Assembly: GCF_002994745.2 (NCBI RefSeq)
Contig: NC_037091.1
Location: 24,061,789 to 24,125,788 of the forward strand
DNA length: 64,000 bases
Origin: Rosa chinensis
Lineage: Eukaryota; Streptophyta; Magnoliopsida; Rosales; Rosaceae
Reading direction: 5' to 3'
Made by a program: the position numbers and the translations under genes. Positions within the stretch are counted from its first letter, which is position 1. Every line of letters begins with the position of its first letter. This document shows positions 55,026-64,000 of the stretch, piece after piece. The notes beneath the pieces were generated by a model. The model did no database searches, was not told where the DNA came from, and saw only the letters and a program-made list of their open reading frames with translations.

Positions 55026-57444
55026 GATGTCATATTGATGCCTCTATTTGATTCATAGGGATCTCTGGAAAGAAGCATACTTGGGTTCATAGTGGTTGAT
55101 AGTATAGCAGAAAAATAAACATGAATTTGGAATATACTAGATAGTAATATTTGCTTATTTATTTAGGTTGGCTACCTATGATCTATCTGAGCTGCAAATT
55201 GAAGGTGATGAAAATTAGGTTCAATACCAGACATATATGACACCTCAATTTATTTGTTTGCTTGGATTAAGTCAAACATACTGCACCTATGTTTTGTAAT
55301 ATACTTAGTCAACATGCTACAGTTTCGAGCAATAGCTTATCAGTTTTTCGCAATCCAGATTACCATAAGCATGTTAGAAAGCAGGTATGACTGATCAAAG
55401 GCATCTACGTCATTCCTCATTTTAGCTCTTTCCCCTGATAGGCATTTCTTTACCTTGCATTAGTTACTGTTCGGCAAAACTAATACCAGAATTTTCAAAA
55501 CAAAATAAATAGTCTTTGTGAGCTTAAGAGTTTTACACTATGATGGCAAGCAAACATTTATCAGATATTCGAGTGTTTTTTCACTTATCTCAATGTTTAC
55601 TTCACCGCTAACAGATCACTTTTAACTTGCTTTCAGACACTGCAATTTCTGAGTTGCTTTAATTTCACATTTACCACACATGTGATTTAACATATATCCA
55701 TTATTTCAGAAATTAGTGATCAAGACAAGGAACATGATGAGTCTCTCTTTCCCTGCATACGGACTTTTAAGAGAAGATCCATTCATATATGTAAGCGCGC
55801 TCACACACACACAGAGACTAACGTGCAAATTTCATCAGTTAAATTATCGCCTTAAGCAGCAAACACATCTCACTTTATTTTATTTCTTGGCAACAGTTTA
55901 CATTTCAATTGGCAAAATAAATATACATTTACAGTTCATCATACCTCTTCTGATAACATATCTGATTCACATTTTCTACAAGTCTGCTTTTCTAGTTGAT
56001 TATCCAGGTTTGACGAATCTGTGAATGTCAAGCAGCTTGAGAACATATTGTGATCCATTTCAACTTCCACTATCAGATACCCTATCTGCAGCAAAGCGCG
56101 GACACGCTTTCTAGTCACTATTACACAATGGAGAATATTGATGTTGTCCGGGCAGAGTGGGCAAAGTATGTTCTTAAGTTCAAAGATAACTAGTGTGTAG
56201 GTTAACTAGTAGTTGGAGATATGTAGTATCAACTTTTGGACATGCATAGTTGATATATACATATATATATATTAAGCCAGATTTTGATTGCAGTACTGCT
56301 AGCTATTTTGCTATGTTTAGTTGGTTGCCCAGATTGTGTAGTGCTTCTGGTTTATTAGCAAGCAATACTACATGCATATATTTTGCTGGCTGCCCAGATT
56401 AGTAGATATGGGCCATTTAGAACTGATGCTGATGATTAGGTTTGTGTACATGAGACAATGGTGGATTAATGGAAATTGCAATGAATGATTTTGGATGTGG
56501 ATTTTATGGTTTTAGGAATAGCCAATTTTAATTTCCAGAATGCATGCATACCATTTGTAACACGGGACTACCAAAATGTGTTGTCTCAAATTGCAAGCTA
56601 CAACAAAAGCACACCAAAATGTGTGGTTGCAGCTGCACAAAAACAACACAAAAACCAATTAGAAGTCTATTGTCTTTTGGGCATTGGGACAACAAAAAAT
56701 TGTAGTCTAAAAGGCAAAACAACAACATAAGTTAGATGAAAGTATTGGTTAAAGCGTATAACAACAACAAATAAGTGTGATTGGACTTGATCACAGACAA
56801 TATAAAAGACGTACTATTAGTGGTCCGTTTTATATTTAGACCACAAATGTTTGTCGTGTTAATAATCTCAAACGATAGTAAATTATCGTTGTAATGAGAC
56901 TGACATAACAGAAAGAATATGAAATCTATTGTCTAAACCATTTCCCAACATCACATATGTATAATTTCAAAACCTTTCACACAACACTTAAATGTCATAT
57001 AAACCTACACTAGAACGACACTTAATTGTCCTCTGATGCGCTTTACAACCACAGATAATTGTTGTTTAAAGTCAATTTGCACAACATTTAATTGTTGTTG
57101 TATGCCAGAAGACACTACATATGAGTCTTCATATTTCTTACTTAAGGGCATTCAGACCACACAATTAACCAGAAATCTATCTTGCAAATACGCTTCACAC
57201 AATAGTATTTACAAAAGTCTGTGGTTGTTTTGTTTATCAGACAATACAAAACTGTTGTTTGAATGCTTTTAAAGATACAAATCACAATGTTCCCAAAATG
57301 CAAAACTCATCAGACAACATAACACTTTTATTTTTTTATGTCATCTGATGCCCCCAAGAGACGACACCGTACTGATGACATATTTTTGTTCGTTCAGACG
57401 ACAGAACAACTGTTCTGTCGTCTGAAGGCCTTTTTGGCATAGTG
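55026..57444. other. CACTA-1 right arm
   Basis: Non-Gypsy sequence between the element A LTR and the CACTA-1 terminus. An exon-like segment at 55709-55790 (after atttcag, before gtaagc; reading EISDQDKEHDESLFPCIRTF, KRRSIHI) and another near 56010-56165 (SHYYTMENIDVVRAEWAKYV) are not recognised and do not continue the cyclopropane synthase. From about 56540 a long subterminal region has many aca(a/c)ca(t/a)tt-aattgt words and finally tgtcgtctg repeats. A (CA)n tract lies at 55801. Confidence 0.45.
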
Positions 57445-57447
57445 CCT

Positions 57448-57746
57448 GTCTAATGCTTCGTTATGCCTGATCACCGCTGGAGTGTCTCTCGGAGAATGCG
57501 ATTCTGGTTTGCCATGTTTTCGACCTCTCGTCAAGCTGCCGCAGCTGCTGCATACTCGGCCTCAGTCTGTGCCCCTGTCTCCATTAAATCGCGCATTTCT
57601 ATTTCTAGTGTTGTGGTTGGATCAGTGGTCATGACTGAGAGAGTCTCGGTGTTCAAGCTTTGGAACTCGAGAATGCGCTGGACCTCGCGGGTCGTTGCCT
57701 CGTGAGGCGGATCGTCGTTATTGGTATCGGGAATGTTGGTAGCCAT
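57448..57746 (-). pseudogene. Element C gag N-terminus
   Basis: Starts at 57746 (MATNIPDTNNDDPPHEATTR, EVQRILEFQSLNTETLSVMT) and runs into an Ala-rich stretch (57531-57545). A TGA follows, then REVENMANQNRILRET in the same frame, and the CACTA-1 insertion point at 57447. Deleting CACTA-1 and one cct joins this to the gag sequence at 27138. Confidence 0.75.
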
Positions 57747-57782
57747 TGGCGGTGTGTTGTTCTACCAGCAAGGAGCGAGGGG

Positions 57783-57800
57783 AGTCCTTCTAGCGTCAAA
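57783..57800 (-). other. Primer binding site of element C
   Basis: tttgacgctagaaggact (minus strand) directly follows the LTR. Resembles the tttggcgctagaagg primer site of related Gypsy elements. Confidence 0.65.
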
Positions 57801-58167
57801 TGTTTCAGGTGTATCGGCCTGTCACTATCGCTATCGGTCTCGCTTATCTACAAAACAGACGAAGGTCAGAGTGAAGACCGGGTGTGCTGGCCTTCAACGC
57901 TCCGATGCCTAAGTCAGTATAGTTAAAAGATAATGATAATGGAAAGCAATAGTAAACAGTTACCTCTTTGGGTTGTTGGAGATGACCTTAATGTAGCAGG
58001 TTTGTGGGAGCTTGGCTCCATTTCTTTCGGTGTGGGATGCTCGGGATTCCCGATATCGCCTCGAGGGGAATCGGGACCCTCAGTTGGGAGCTTTCCTTGC
58101 TTATGTATTGGCGATACGAGTCGTGTGCTTCCGATACTTGTGCCTAGGAGGTATGTGTATACCAACA
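57801..58167 (-). repeat. 5' LTR of element C
   Basis: Minus-strand LTR tgttggtatacac ... cctgaaaca, 367 bp. Contains the shared motif tgacttaggcatcggag at 57916-57900. The partner 3' LTR is absent. Confidence 0.8.
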
Positions 58168-59219
58168 GTTCAATAGATTATTAACTATTGAAATGTCGGA
58201 ACTTAGGACTCTAGTTACCCGAGGAACGGAAGGTTCGCGACTCTCGGAGTACGTGAGAGAAAGCATCGGAATCCAGGTAGGGATTCAGGACTCTCCTTGG
58301 TTAGTGGTTTTCTTATATATTGTTATTAAAGTGATGCATGTTAAGTGGTATGGTTTGGTTATGTTAAAATGCAATGCATACTATCCAAATCGTGAGAAAT
58401 GTGATGACTTGAGAGCTAAAGGGGCACTGACTTCCTTGTGTTCGATTCCCCAAAACTCCAGAGGGTTAGCTATGCCGGTCGTCCGAGTATCAGTAATCAT
58501 GGGCTCGGTACATGTGTATACCTAGGTAGCAGACGCTCTCGCTACGCTTACCTGGTTATAAATTAATTTGAGGTAAGGTCATGTAGTGGGTCTATGGGAC
58601 TGGCCATCAGGTAAAACTTGGATTTGGCGCCGTATTTATTTAAGTATCATGCATCAGTTTTCAAGTTGAAAAACATTATAAAGTCTATCGTTCCCTTTAA
58701 ATACTTGGTTTAAGTACGTTTTCATACTGGAGCTCCAAAAATTTATTTATCGTTTTCAAATCTAGTAGAGTTAGAGTTCTGATCGAGCAGCAAGGACGAA
58801 AACTCACCCCTACAATAGTATGGATGCAGGTATTGTGCACAATAGCGAAAGGAGCTAGGTGCACGGAATAAGTTTGGTAAACCGTTGTTTGGACCTTATT
58901 CTAAATTCATTCCTCGAATTTCGTGTTTCGGGACTTGTTGATATTTAGCCTTGTGTCAAATTTAGTTGAATTCTCATTCCTTGAGATTTGTACCTCCCGT
59001 GTGAGCCTTTATTTCAAGCTGGACGAATGAAATAAATTTTAGCAACTCAAGATTTTCACCTCAATAATATGTGTAGCTTCCGCTGTGTTTATATAAAAAA
59101 ATTTCAAACAAAATGCCTAGCGGTTCTCTAGGATATAAATCTAGCTTTCGGTTTATGTTTTGGAGACTCGCGGCGTTGTGACATGTTTAAGCTGATGAGG
59201 TGCAGCTTAGGGCGTTACA
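58168..59219 (+). mobile_element. Tekay/Del-like Gypsy LTR fragment
   Basis: About 1 kb ending gggcgttaca at 59219, the usual end of chromovirus LTRs, with the conserved gcaaggacgaaaactcaccc block near 58790. Its start is cut by the LTR of element C, so the left part is missing. No internal sequence follows. Confidence 0.65.
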
Positions 59220-59640
59220 GTCATTAACCCAGGGATGCCCCTGGACAAACCCCAGCCCAAATCCTATAAAACCTAACCCTAGTACGACACCAGAAATATC
59301 TGTCCGAAAAGTCGTTTGTCAGTTAGAACCAAATTATATCTACAAAAATTTGATGTAATCAAATCTTATTTCACTAATTAAAATTCACAAAGAAAAACAT
59401 GTGAATAAGAGCATTAATTGTATCTATTGCCAAAGTTAATTAAAAGAGATTCACACTTTCATGTTTTATTTGAACGAGTTACATAGCATTGAGGTCTTGA
59501 AACGTCCTACCGTGTAGCAAAACTTGGCGTAGATCCTATCTATAGTAAAATAAAAAAGCATTATAGGAATGAGATTAGTAAATTAATTCACGATTTCATT
59601 ATCAACAGCTATGGTGAGAGTACTAGCTATCCATATTGAA
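59220..59640. other. No gene seen
   Basis: Probably host intergenic sequence just downstream of the CNGC fragment (which reads leftwards towards it). No repeat or element end recognised. Confidence 0.45.
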
Positions 59641-59644
59641 TTGA

Positions 59645-60605
59645 CTTGGGAATTTAGAGACAACAAGCAATAAAATTGGTGGCCTGGAGAGCAAAGACTT
59701 CAACTTTGTTGTGGGACTTGACAGTTATTGCAGAAATCGGTAAGCTGGACAATTTCTTAGAAGACTCTTCTGCCCAAGTTAGAAGCTCTTCACCATACAA
59801 ACCATCTTTCTCTTTCTCAATATGGATAGTACCTGAAGAACCATTTGATCCACCATTATTAGTCGCATAGGTGAGTACACTACCCCGTGTGACAAAAACA
59901 TCATATCAAGTGGCTCCCCCTCTCGAATAATGTAGCATCCCTTATTGTAGATCATTGGCTCAAGATGCTCACAGATTTTTTTCAAAACTTCTTCCTCTTT
60001 ATCTTTAAGCCCATCAACCTAAGGTTAAGTTTACATGTAGAAAAGGTACAGATGATAAAATCTTATTAGGAAAATCATTTTACAAAAATCTTGGAATAAA
60101 AGATTGGGAAGTTTTAAATACACATCCTTAATTACTTAATACACACTCCTTACTCAATACATCTACTATTTAATCTACCTATAAAATCTACCTATAAAAT
60201 CTGATTTGAAATATAAAATAATTGGGATGTGTATTTAAAATTTCTCTAAAATATTTCATGGAAAAATTTAGGGAGGGAAAAAGAGAGAAAGGGGGGCGTG
60301 ATTAATCTTGTTGCGATACTTCTTTCATGGAAAGAGGCACTTACTTTCTTGAGTTTATCCATGAAGAGACTGCATTTAATCTTCATAGCAAAATTTTCAG
60401 CTTCTTCTAAGGAAAGAATTGAAAACATATTCTCCACAATATGATTGTCATCTTCTTTAAGTTTATCTTTTACAGCAAGCTTGATTTTCCTCTCCATCTC
60501 ATGATTCTCATCAGACGAGCCATATTCATTTAATATGGATCGTATGTCAATCATTTTCATCTTCTGTCGGATAGTATTTGATTTGCTAACCTTCTGCATA
60601 AATGT
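59645..60605 (-). pseudogene. Cyclic nucleotide-gated ion channel (CNGC) fragment, two exons, frameshift
   Basis: Exon 1 (60605-60345; acceptor gaatag, donor gtaagt) reads TFMQKVSKSNTIRQKMKMID ... KIKLAVKDKLKEDD ... VENMFSILSLEEAENFAMKI, the C-linker. Exon 2 (from 60018, after ccttag) reads VDGLKDKEEEVLKKICEHLE, PMIYNKGCYIIREGEPLDMM, the cyclic-nucleotide-binding domain with its phosphate-cassette approach. An extra base near 59895 shifts the frame; the other frame then continues TRGSVLTYATNNGGSNGSSG ... EELLTWAEESSKKLSSLPIS ... HNKVEVFALQATNF and a stop. The six membrane spans and pore are missing. CNGCs are calcium-permeable plasma-membrane channels. A host gene remnant in place or an old captured piece; no TIR is seen around it. 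Confidence 0.8.
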
Positions 60606-60611
60606 CTATTC

Positions 60612-61425
60612 CAAAACAAATAGGTTCAATTTAGTAAACTGAAACATTTATGGTGTGAATGTTACATAGCATTCATGGGTTAAAAAAAAAATCAAACAGA
60701 ATAATTCAGGTGTAGATGTTGTTGTAAAATGAGAGGTTCTTCAAAACACGCGTCCATAAGCCTAACCTCAATTCGTACCAATTATTGTTTCCTCAAAGCG
60801 TGAGAATCAATGTTGTCTTCCAAAAGTCTTAACATTGATGATGTTAATGTTTCTTATTGTTGGTTGAAAAATTATTAACCGAATGAGCAGGTTATGCACA
60901 ATCATGTTTAGACAAGTAAATTACGTGTGGAGATTGTATTATTTATAATTTCCTTAAACTTTTTGCCAAGAAATTTAGGAAAAAGAAATTTACACTCTCA
61001 AATTTGCAATCCACACTCCTTTCTTGTTTTCGAATGAAATTCACACTTTGTCAAGACAAAATTTTAGATACGAAAAACAGAAACATAGAGTGTGGATTGT
61101 AAAATGGGAAGTGTGACTTTACCTTCCCGAAATTTAATATGATTTCTTTTTTCTTTGATAGAACATTTAATATTATTTCTAGAACCCATTTGCTTTTGAA
61201 GAAAAACACATATATACGATATCATCAAGCTTAGGTTATGATTAACAAATGGAACATGATTTGCTAAAGGTATATATATATACGATAGGATAGCACGTTC
61301 TCCCTTTGATTTTCTTTTTTTTTGGACAAGTTCTCCTAGCCTTTTGATGATTAATGAATGAAAAATGATGCATACAAAATCTCGATCACTAACTAGGTTC
61401 CTTATATACCTTAGTTTTTTTTTTT
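60612..61425. other. No gene seen (upstream of the CNGC fragment)
   Basis: AT-rich sequence. Upstream CNGC exons were looked for on the minus strand and not found. Near 60960-61130 an imperfect inverted repeat (gaaatttacactctcaaatttgcaatccacactcc against gagtgtggattgtaaaatgggaagtgtgactttacc) suggests another small MITE; ends not defined. Confidence 0.4.
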
Positions 61426-61433
61426 CTTTGAAC

Positions 61434-61940
61434 CATAGTTAGTTAAAACGCGTATAAAACTTTAGTGCGAGTATAATTGAAAAAACTTCATTACGGTGTA
61501 TTGAAATTGTAGACTTGGAAGTTGAAAAAAAATTAAAGTGATAGTTAATTAAAACGTGTATAAAACTTCAGTATGCGTATAATTGAAGAAAAAAGTCTGT
61601 ATGGCGTATTGTAATTCAAGCGCCTGATTATAATTTACTTGGGTGCCATATTCTTTTATCCATGTTTTATCACATATCATAAATGATATAAAATAAAAAC
61701 AAGAGTTGAGTGTAAATTATTAGTTATTTTCTTACAAAAATAGTGTTTTATATTTCCGTATTTTTGAACCCGTTTTTTCTACTACTTGCCGAATTATACA
61801 CGTATAACTCAAACTTATAAATTTGCCGTATCACTTTTTTTTTTACCGAATATTTGACCGTATTGTTAGATCAGGTAAACTGAATAATACAAGTACGTTT
61901 CTTTGCCGAATTATATGCGTCCCATTTTTTACTAACTATG
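61434..61940. mobile_element. MITE, copy 2 (perfect 8-bp target duplication)
   Basis: Ends catagttagtt and actaactatg, with the perfect 8-bp duplication ctttgaac at 61426-61433 and 61941-61948. 507 bp, AT-rich, noncoding, with repeated acgcgtataaaact words near the left end and gtattatac-like words near the right. Same family as 2459-2852. Confidence 0.88.
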
Positions 61941-62202
61941 CTTTGAACCTCACATTTTACCTACTCTTAAAAAAAGTTCATCACTAACCCACCATTCCAC
62001 CAACAAGCCTTGCCAAAAAAAATTAATATTTCAAGATTATTTTTATAAAATTTTTAGTTTTGGATGACAAATCCTCTTCTCATAATAATAGTGTGTGTAT
62101 ATTTTCTACTTTCAATTTAACTGCATGTACACATACTATGGGCCTCCGTCTAGTGTGTGTGTAAATATAATTATTAGTTTTTTTTATTTTTTATTATGGA
62201 CG

Positions 62203-62405
62203 TGTTTAAGGATATCTCTATTTGTGTTTAATCCAAACTCTAGGTTACTTGACCTGGCGGTAATAGGGTTCAATTAGAATAATCTAGAGATTATCTTTCC
62301 TTGTATGATTCTATCTCTATGCATTGTAATCCTCTATATAAAGAGGCCCCTATTATCAATGAGAATACACAGCGATTATCTCTCAATTTCTGATTCCCTA
62401 AAACA
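62203..62405 (+). repeat. 5' LTR of element E (start approximate)
   Basis: About 203 bp, tgtttaaggatatc ... cctaaaaca, with TATA-like ctatataaagagg near 62331-62343 about 60 bp before the end, as in element D. Confidence 0.65.
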
Positions 62406-62420
62406 CGTTATCAGCACGAG
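62406..62420 (+). other. Primer binding site of element E
   Basis: cgttatcagcacgag directly after the LTR, the same site as in element D (cattatcagcacgat). Confidence 0.75.
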
Positions 62421-63477
62421 CCCTAACCCTGAAACCCTAAATTTCGTAACCTTCAAATATCAGAAACCACCGCCGCCTACTTTGAAGCTCTCAATCCCAG
62501 GAACCCAGAACCGGCAGCACCACCCCCAAAACCAGTCGGAATCAACCTGAACCGGCCACCAGAAGTGTTCAAACCGGCCTCCCAAGAACAATCCAAAGAT
62601 CTCCTGTGTGGTTCGCCATCTTCCCGTCCACCCTTCACTACCACCTTTTGTCAGTAGCTGCACCTTGTCCCCAGAATCCGGAATCTGAAAAATCACCACC
62701 GGAACTGGCCAAAATTCAACCGAACCGACCACCAGCGTCCACCTGACCTGAACCGGCAGAAAAAGAAAAGAAAAAAAAAAAAAAAAAAAGGAGATCCTGT
62801 GCAGCCCAAGCCCACCTGCTGTGAAGCCCAAAAACTGCAGCCCACAATCGAGCCCACGTGCAGCAGACCCCAGCGGAGCCCACTTGCATTAGCCGAGCAG
62901 CCAAGCCGCAGAATTCCCTGCCACGTCATCATCCAGACTGCCACGTCAGCACCTCCGGTCAACGGCCAATCAACACTTTTCCTGCGACTTTTCTGACAAC
63001 TTTCCGGCGACTTTTCCGGCCATCTACAGTAACTTCTGGCGACATTTTTTTCGGCCAATTTTTTCGGTTAAGATTTCCGGCCACTTTTTAAGGTAATTTT
63101 TCTAAAAGTTCCCGTTTTTGAAGTTTTTTTTTAATTTCTCCTTCTTTTCTCGGGGACTTCCAACATCCCTTTTTCTACCCCCCTTTCTTCTTCATAGGGG
63201 AGACCAAAAACCGAACTGTGTGGGTTCGTGCTTACTTCAAGCTTGGAGCTTGTAGTGTCCTCCAAACTTAGAGTTTGTTGAGAAGAAAACGATCGACCAC
63301 ATACATCGTTGTTTCGATCTAATCCAAAACCCCTCTTGGAATCAGATTTTCTTAGAAGCGAGTACGCTCAGAAAATCCCTAATTTCTTGGAAGCGACTAC
63401 GCTCAGAAATTTAATAACTTTTCGTGGTAGCCCTTTTTCACTCTGAAACCAACCCTAATCTTGTGTTGTTTTTCAAG
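62421..63477 (+). other. Leader of element E
   Basis: About 1 kb without a supported gene. CCG/AACCGG-rich at first, then a poly-A run at 62772-62790 and a T-rich stretch ending tgttgtttttcaag before the gag ATG. The reverse-strand open frames across 62460-63058 are low-complexity shadows. Confidence 0.6.
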
Positions 63478-64000
63478 ATGAGTTACCTGAACAAGTTGAA
63501 CTTTGTTCCACTAGAGACAACTGGAGCAGGATACCATAGGTGGGTCCGAGATGTGCGCCAACATCTTAAGGCTGATGGACTTCTGGAAGCCATCCAAGAG
63601 CCTAGTCAGAACGTGCTCTCCATTGAGCAAGCTACTGCTTTTGAAGCAAAACAAGCTAAAGCCATAATTCTCATGACAAGGCACATGAATGACGCGCTCC
63701 AATACCTCAATGAGGAAGACCCAAGAAAGCTATGGGTAGAACTTGAGCAGCGATTTGGCAACGTTCGTGACTCCCTGCTTCCTGATTTAGAAGTGTGATG
63801 GCATAACCTCCGCTTTTGTGATTTCAAGTCTGTGCTTGATTATAACTCGAAAGCTCTTCGTATCAAGTCTCTGATGGAGTTTTGTGGCCAAGCCATAACT
63901 GATACGATGTTGATCGAGAAGACTCTCTCTACCTTCCCCGTCTCTGCACTGATGATTTCAAAGAATTATCGGATTGATGTAAATGCAGGATGTATCACAA
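63478..64000 (+). pseudogene. Ale gag of element E, one premature stop, partial
   Basis: MSYLNKLNFVPLETTGAGYH, WVRDVRQHLKADGLLEAIQE, then LWVELEQRFGNVRDSLLPDL. A TGA at 63796-63798 stands where element D has a sense codon. The same frame stays open beyond it to the window end (YNSKALRIKSLMEFCG, EKTLSTFPVSALMISKNYRI). Aside from that stop the gag is well preserved, and unlike D it keeps the Asn after the SK position. Gag is the particle protein. Confidence 0.85.

Larger units (their letters stand above)
27142..57444. mobile_element. CACTA-1, 30.3-kb CACTA (En/Spm) transposon swollen by nested insertions
   Basis: Perfect terminal inverted repeats of about 29 bp start cactatgccaaaaaggcc at 27142 and end with its reverse complement at 57444. 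They are flanked by the 3-bp duplication cct (27139-27141 and 57445-57447). Subterminal copies of cagacgaca / tgtcgtctg occur inside both ends. Its own DNA is only about 8 kb (27142 to about 32700 and 55026-57444); the remainder is Tat element A with its own insertions. No transposase frame is recognised. It carries cyclopropane synthase exons and several exon-like segments with GT-AG borders. Confidence 0.95.
23465..58167 (-). mobile_element. Tat-type Gypsy element C (minus strand, 3' truncated, split by CACTA-1)
   Basis: The 5' LTR (57801-58167), primer site and gag start lie to the right of CACTA-1. The rest of gag, protease, RT and the start of RNase H lie to its left and read leftwards. 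The element ends inside RNase H at 23465, so the integrase and 3' LTR are missing. Removing CACTA-1 and one copy of its cct duplication joins gag directly. RT resembles elements A and B, but the LTR is a different family. Confidence 0.85.
62203..64000 (+). mobile_element. Ale-type Copia element E, 5' end only (runs off the window)
   Basis: LTR, primer site, long leader and gag in the same order and spacing as element D, with a gag of the same family but clearly different sequence. The rest lies beyond 64000. Left boundary from the TG at 62203 is by analogy with the 208-bp LTR of D and is not confirmed by a second LTR. Confidence 0.8.

Noticed and set aside
55026..56170. Continuation of the cyclopropane synthase gene beyond element A
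   Set aside because: None of the expected third-exon residues is found; the exon-like pieces there read differently.
59779..59985. A complete small protein of 68 residues
   Set aside because: It is exon 2 of a CNGC fragment up to a frameshift; the methionine is internal.
62460..63058. Two minus-strand frames of over 120 codons, Trp/Gly-rich
   Set aside because: Low-complexity frames across the CCGG-rich and poly-A leader of element E; the leader is noncoding in related elements.

Overview
This is a stretch of a plant nuclear genome, most likely a dicot. The evidence is the plant transposon families (SIRE-type and Ale-type Copia, Tat-type Gypsy, Tekay-like LTRs, CACTA, Pack-MULEs), the plant gene fragments (PPR, SRO, LRR receptor kinase, CNGC, cyclopropane synthase) and GT-AG introns. 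The species cannot be fixed from the sequence. I see no intact host gene. Almost every base belongs to a nested pile of transposable elements, and the only host coding sequence is broken or captured.

Layout. (1) 1-4,750: a 1.7-kb Pack-MULE (319-2027, perfect 9-bp target duplication) carrying pieces of three unrelated genes (PPR, Raf-like kinase, SRO/PARP-like). Then come a 394-bp MITE and a second Pack-MULE-like element carrying TM9SF/EMP70 and BRO1/ALIX fragments. (2) 4,755-5,680: the 5' part of an LRR receptor kinase, with an in-frame stop and cut off by a retrotransposon. (3) 5,681-23,464: a SIRE-type Copia that keeps gag but has lost pol. Its 5' LTR holds a 3-kb Tekay-like solo LTR. Its interior holds an Ale-type Copia (13,146-22,039), which holds a CACTA element (15,933-18,385), which holds a solo Tat LTR. 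(4) 23,465-58,167: a Tat-type Gypsy on the minus strand (element C), truncated at its 3' end and split by a 30.3-kb CACTA insertion (CACTA-1, 27,142-57,444).

CACTA-1 carries exons of a cyclopropane-fatty-acid synthase gene. It was invaded by Tat element A (5' truncated, to 55,025). Element A was in turn invaded by CACTA-2 (34,021-38,630, with beta-tubulin and UEV1/MMS2 exons) and by Tat element B (38,711-48,911, two LTRs, no reverse transcriptase). (5) 58,168-64,000: a Tekay-like LTR fragment, a frameshifted CNGC fragment on the minus strand, a second copy of the MITE family, and the 5' end of another Ale Copia running off the window.

Nearly every boundary is supported by a target duplication that can be read directly: 9 bp for the MULE; 8 bp for one MITE; 5 bp for two solo LTRs and Tat element B; 3 bp for all three CACTAs. 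The order of insertion can therefore be reconstructed. Tat elements A and B both carry, between pol and the 3' LTR, a long antisense gene with its own TATA-like box. In B, removing two GT-AG introns keeps the antisense frame open. This antisense gene, the multi-gene capture by MULE and CACTA elements, and a 17-bp LTR motif shared by otherwise different Tat families are the most interesting signals here.
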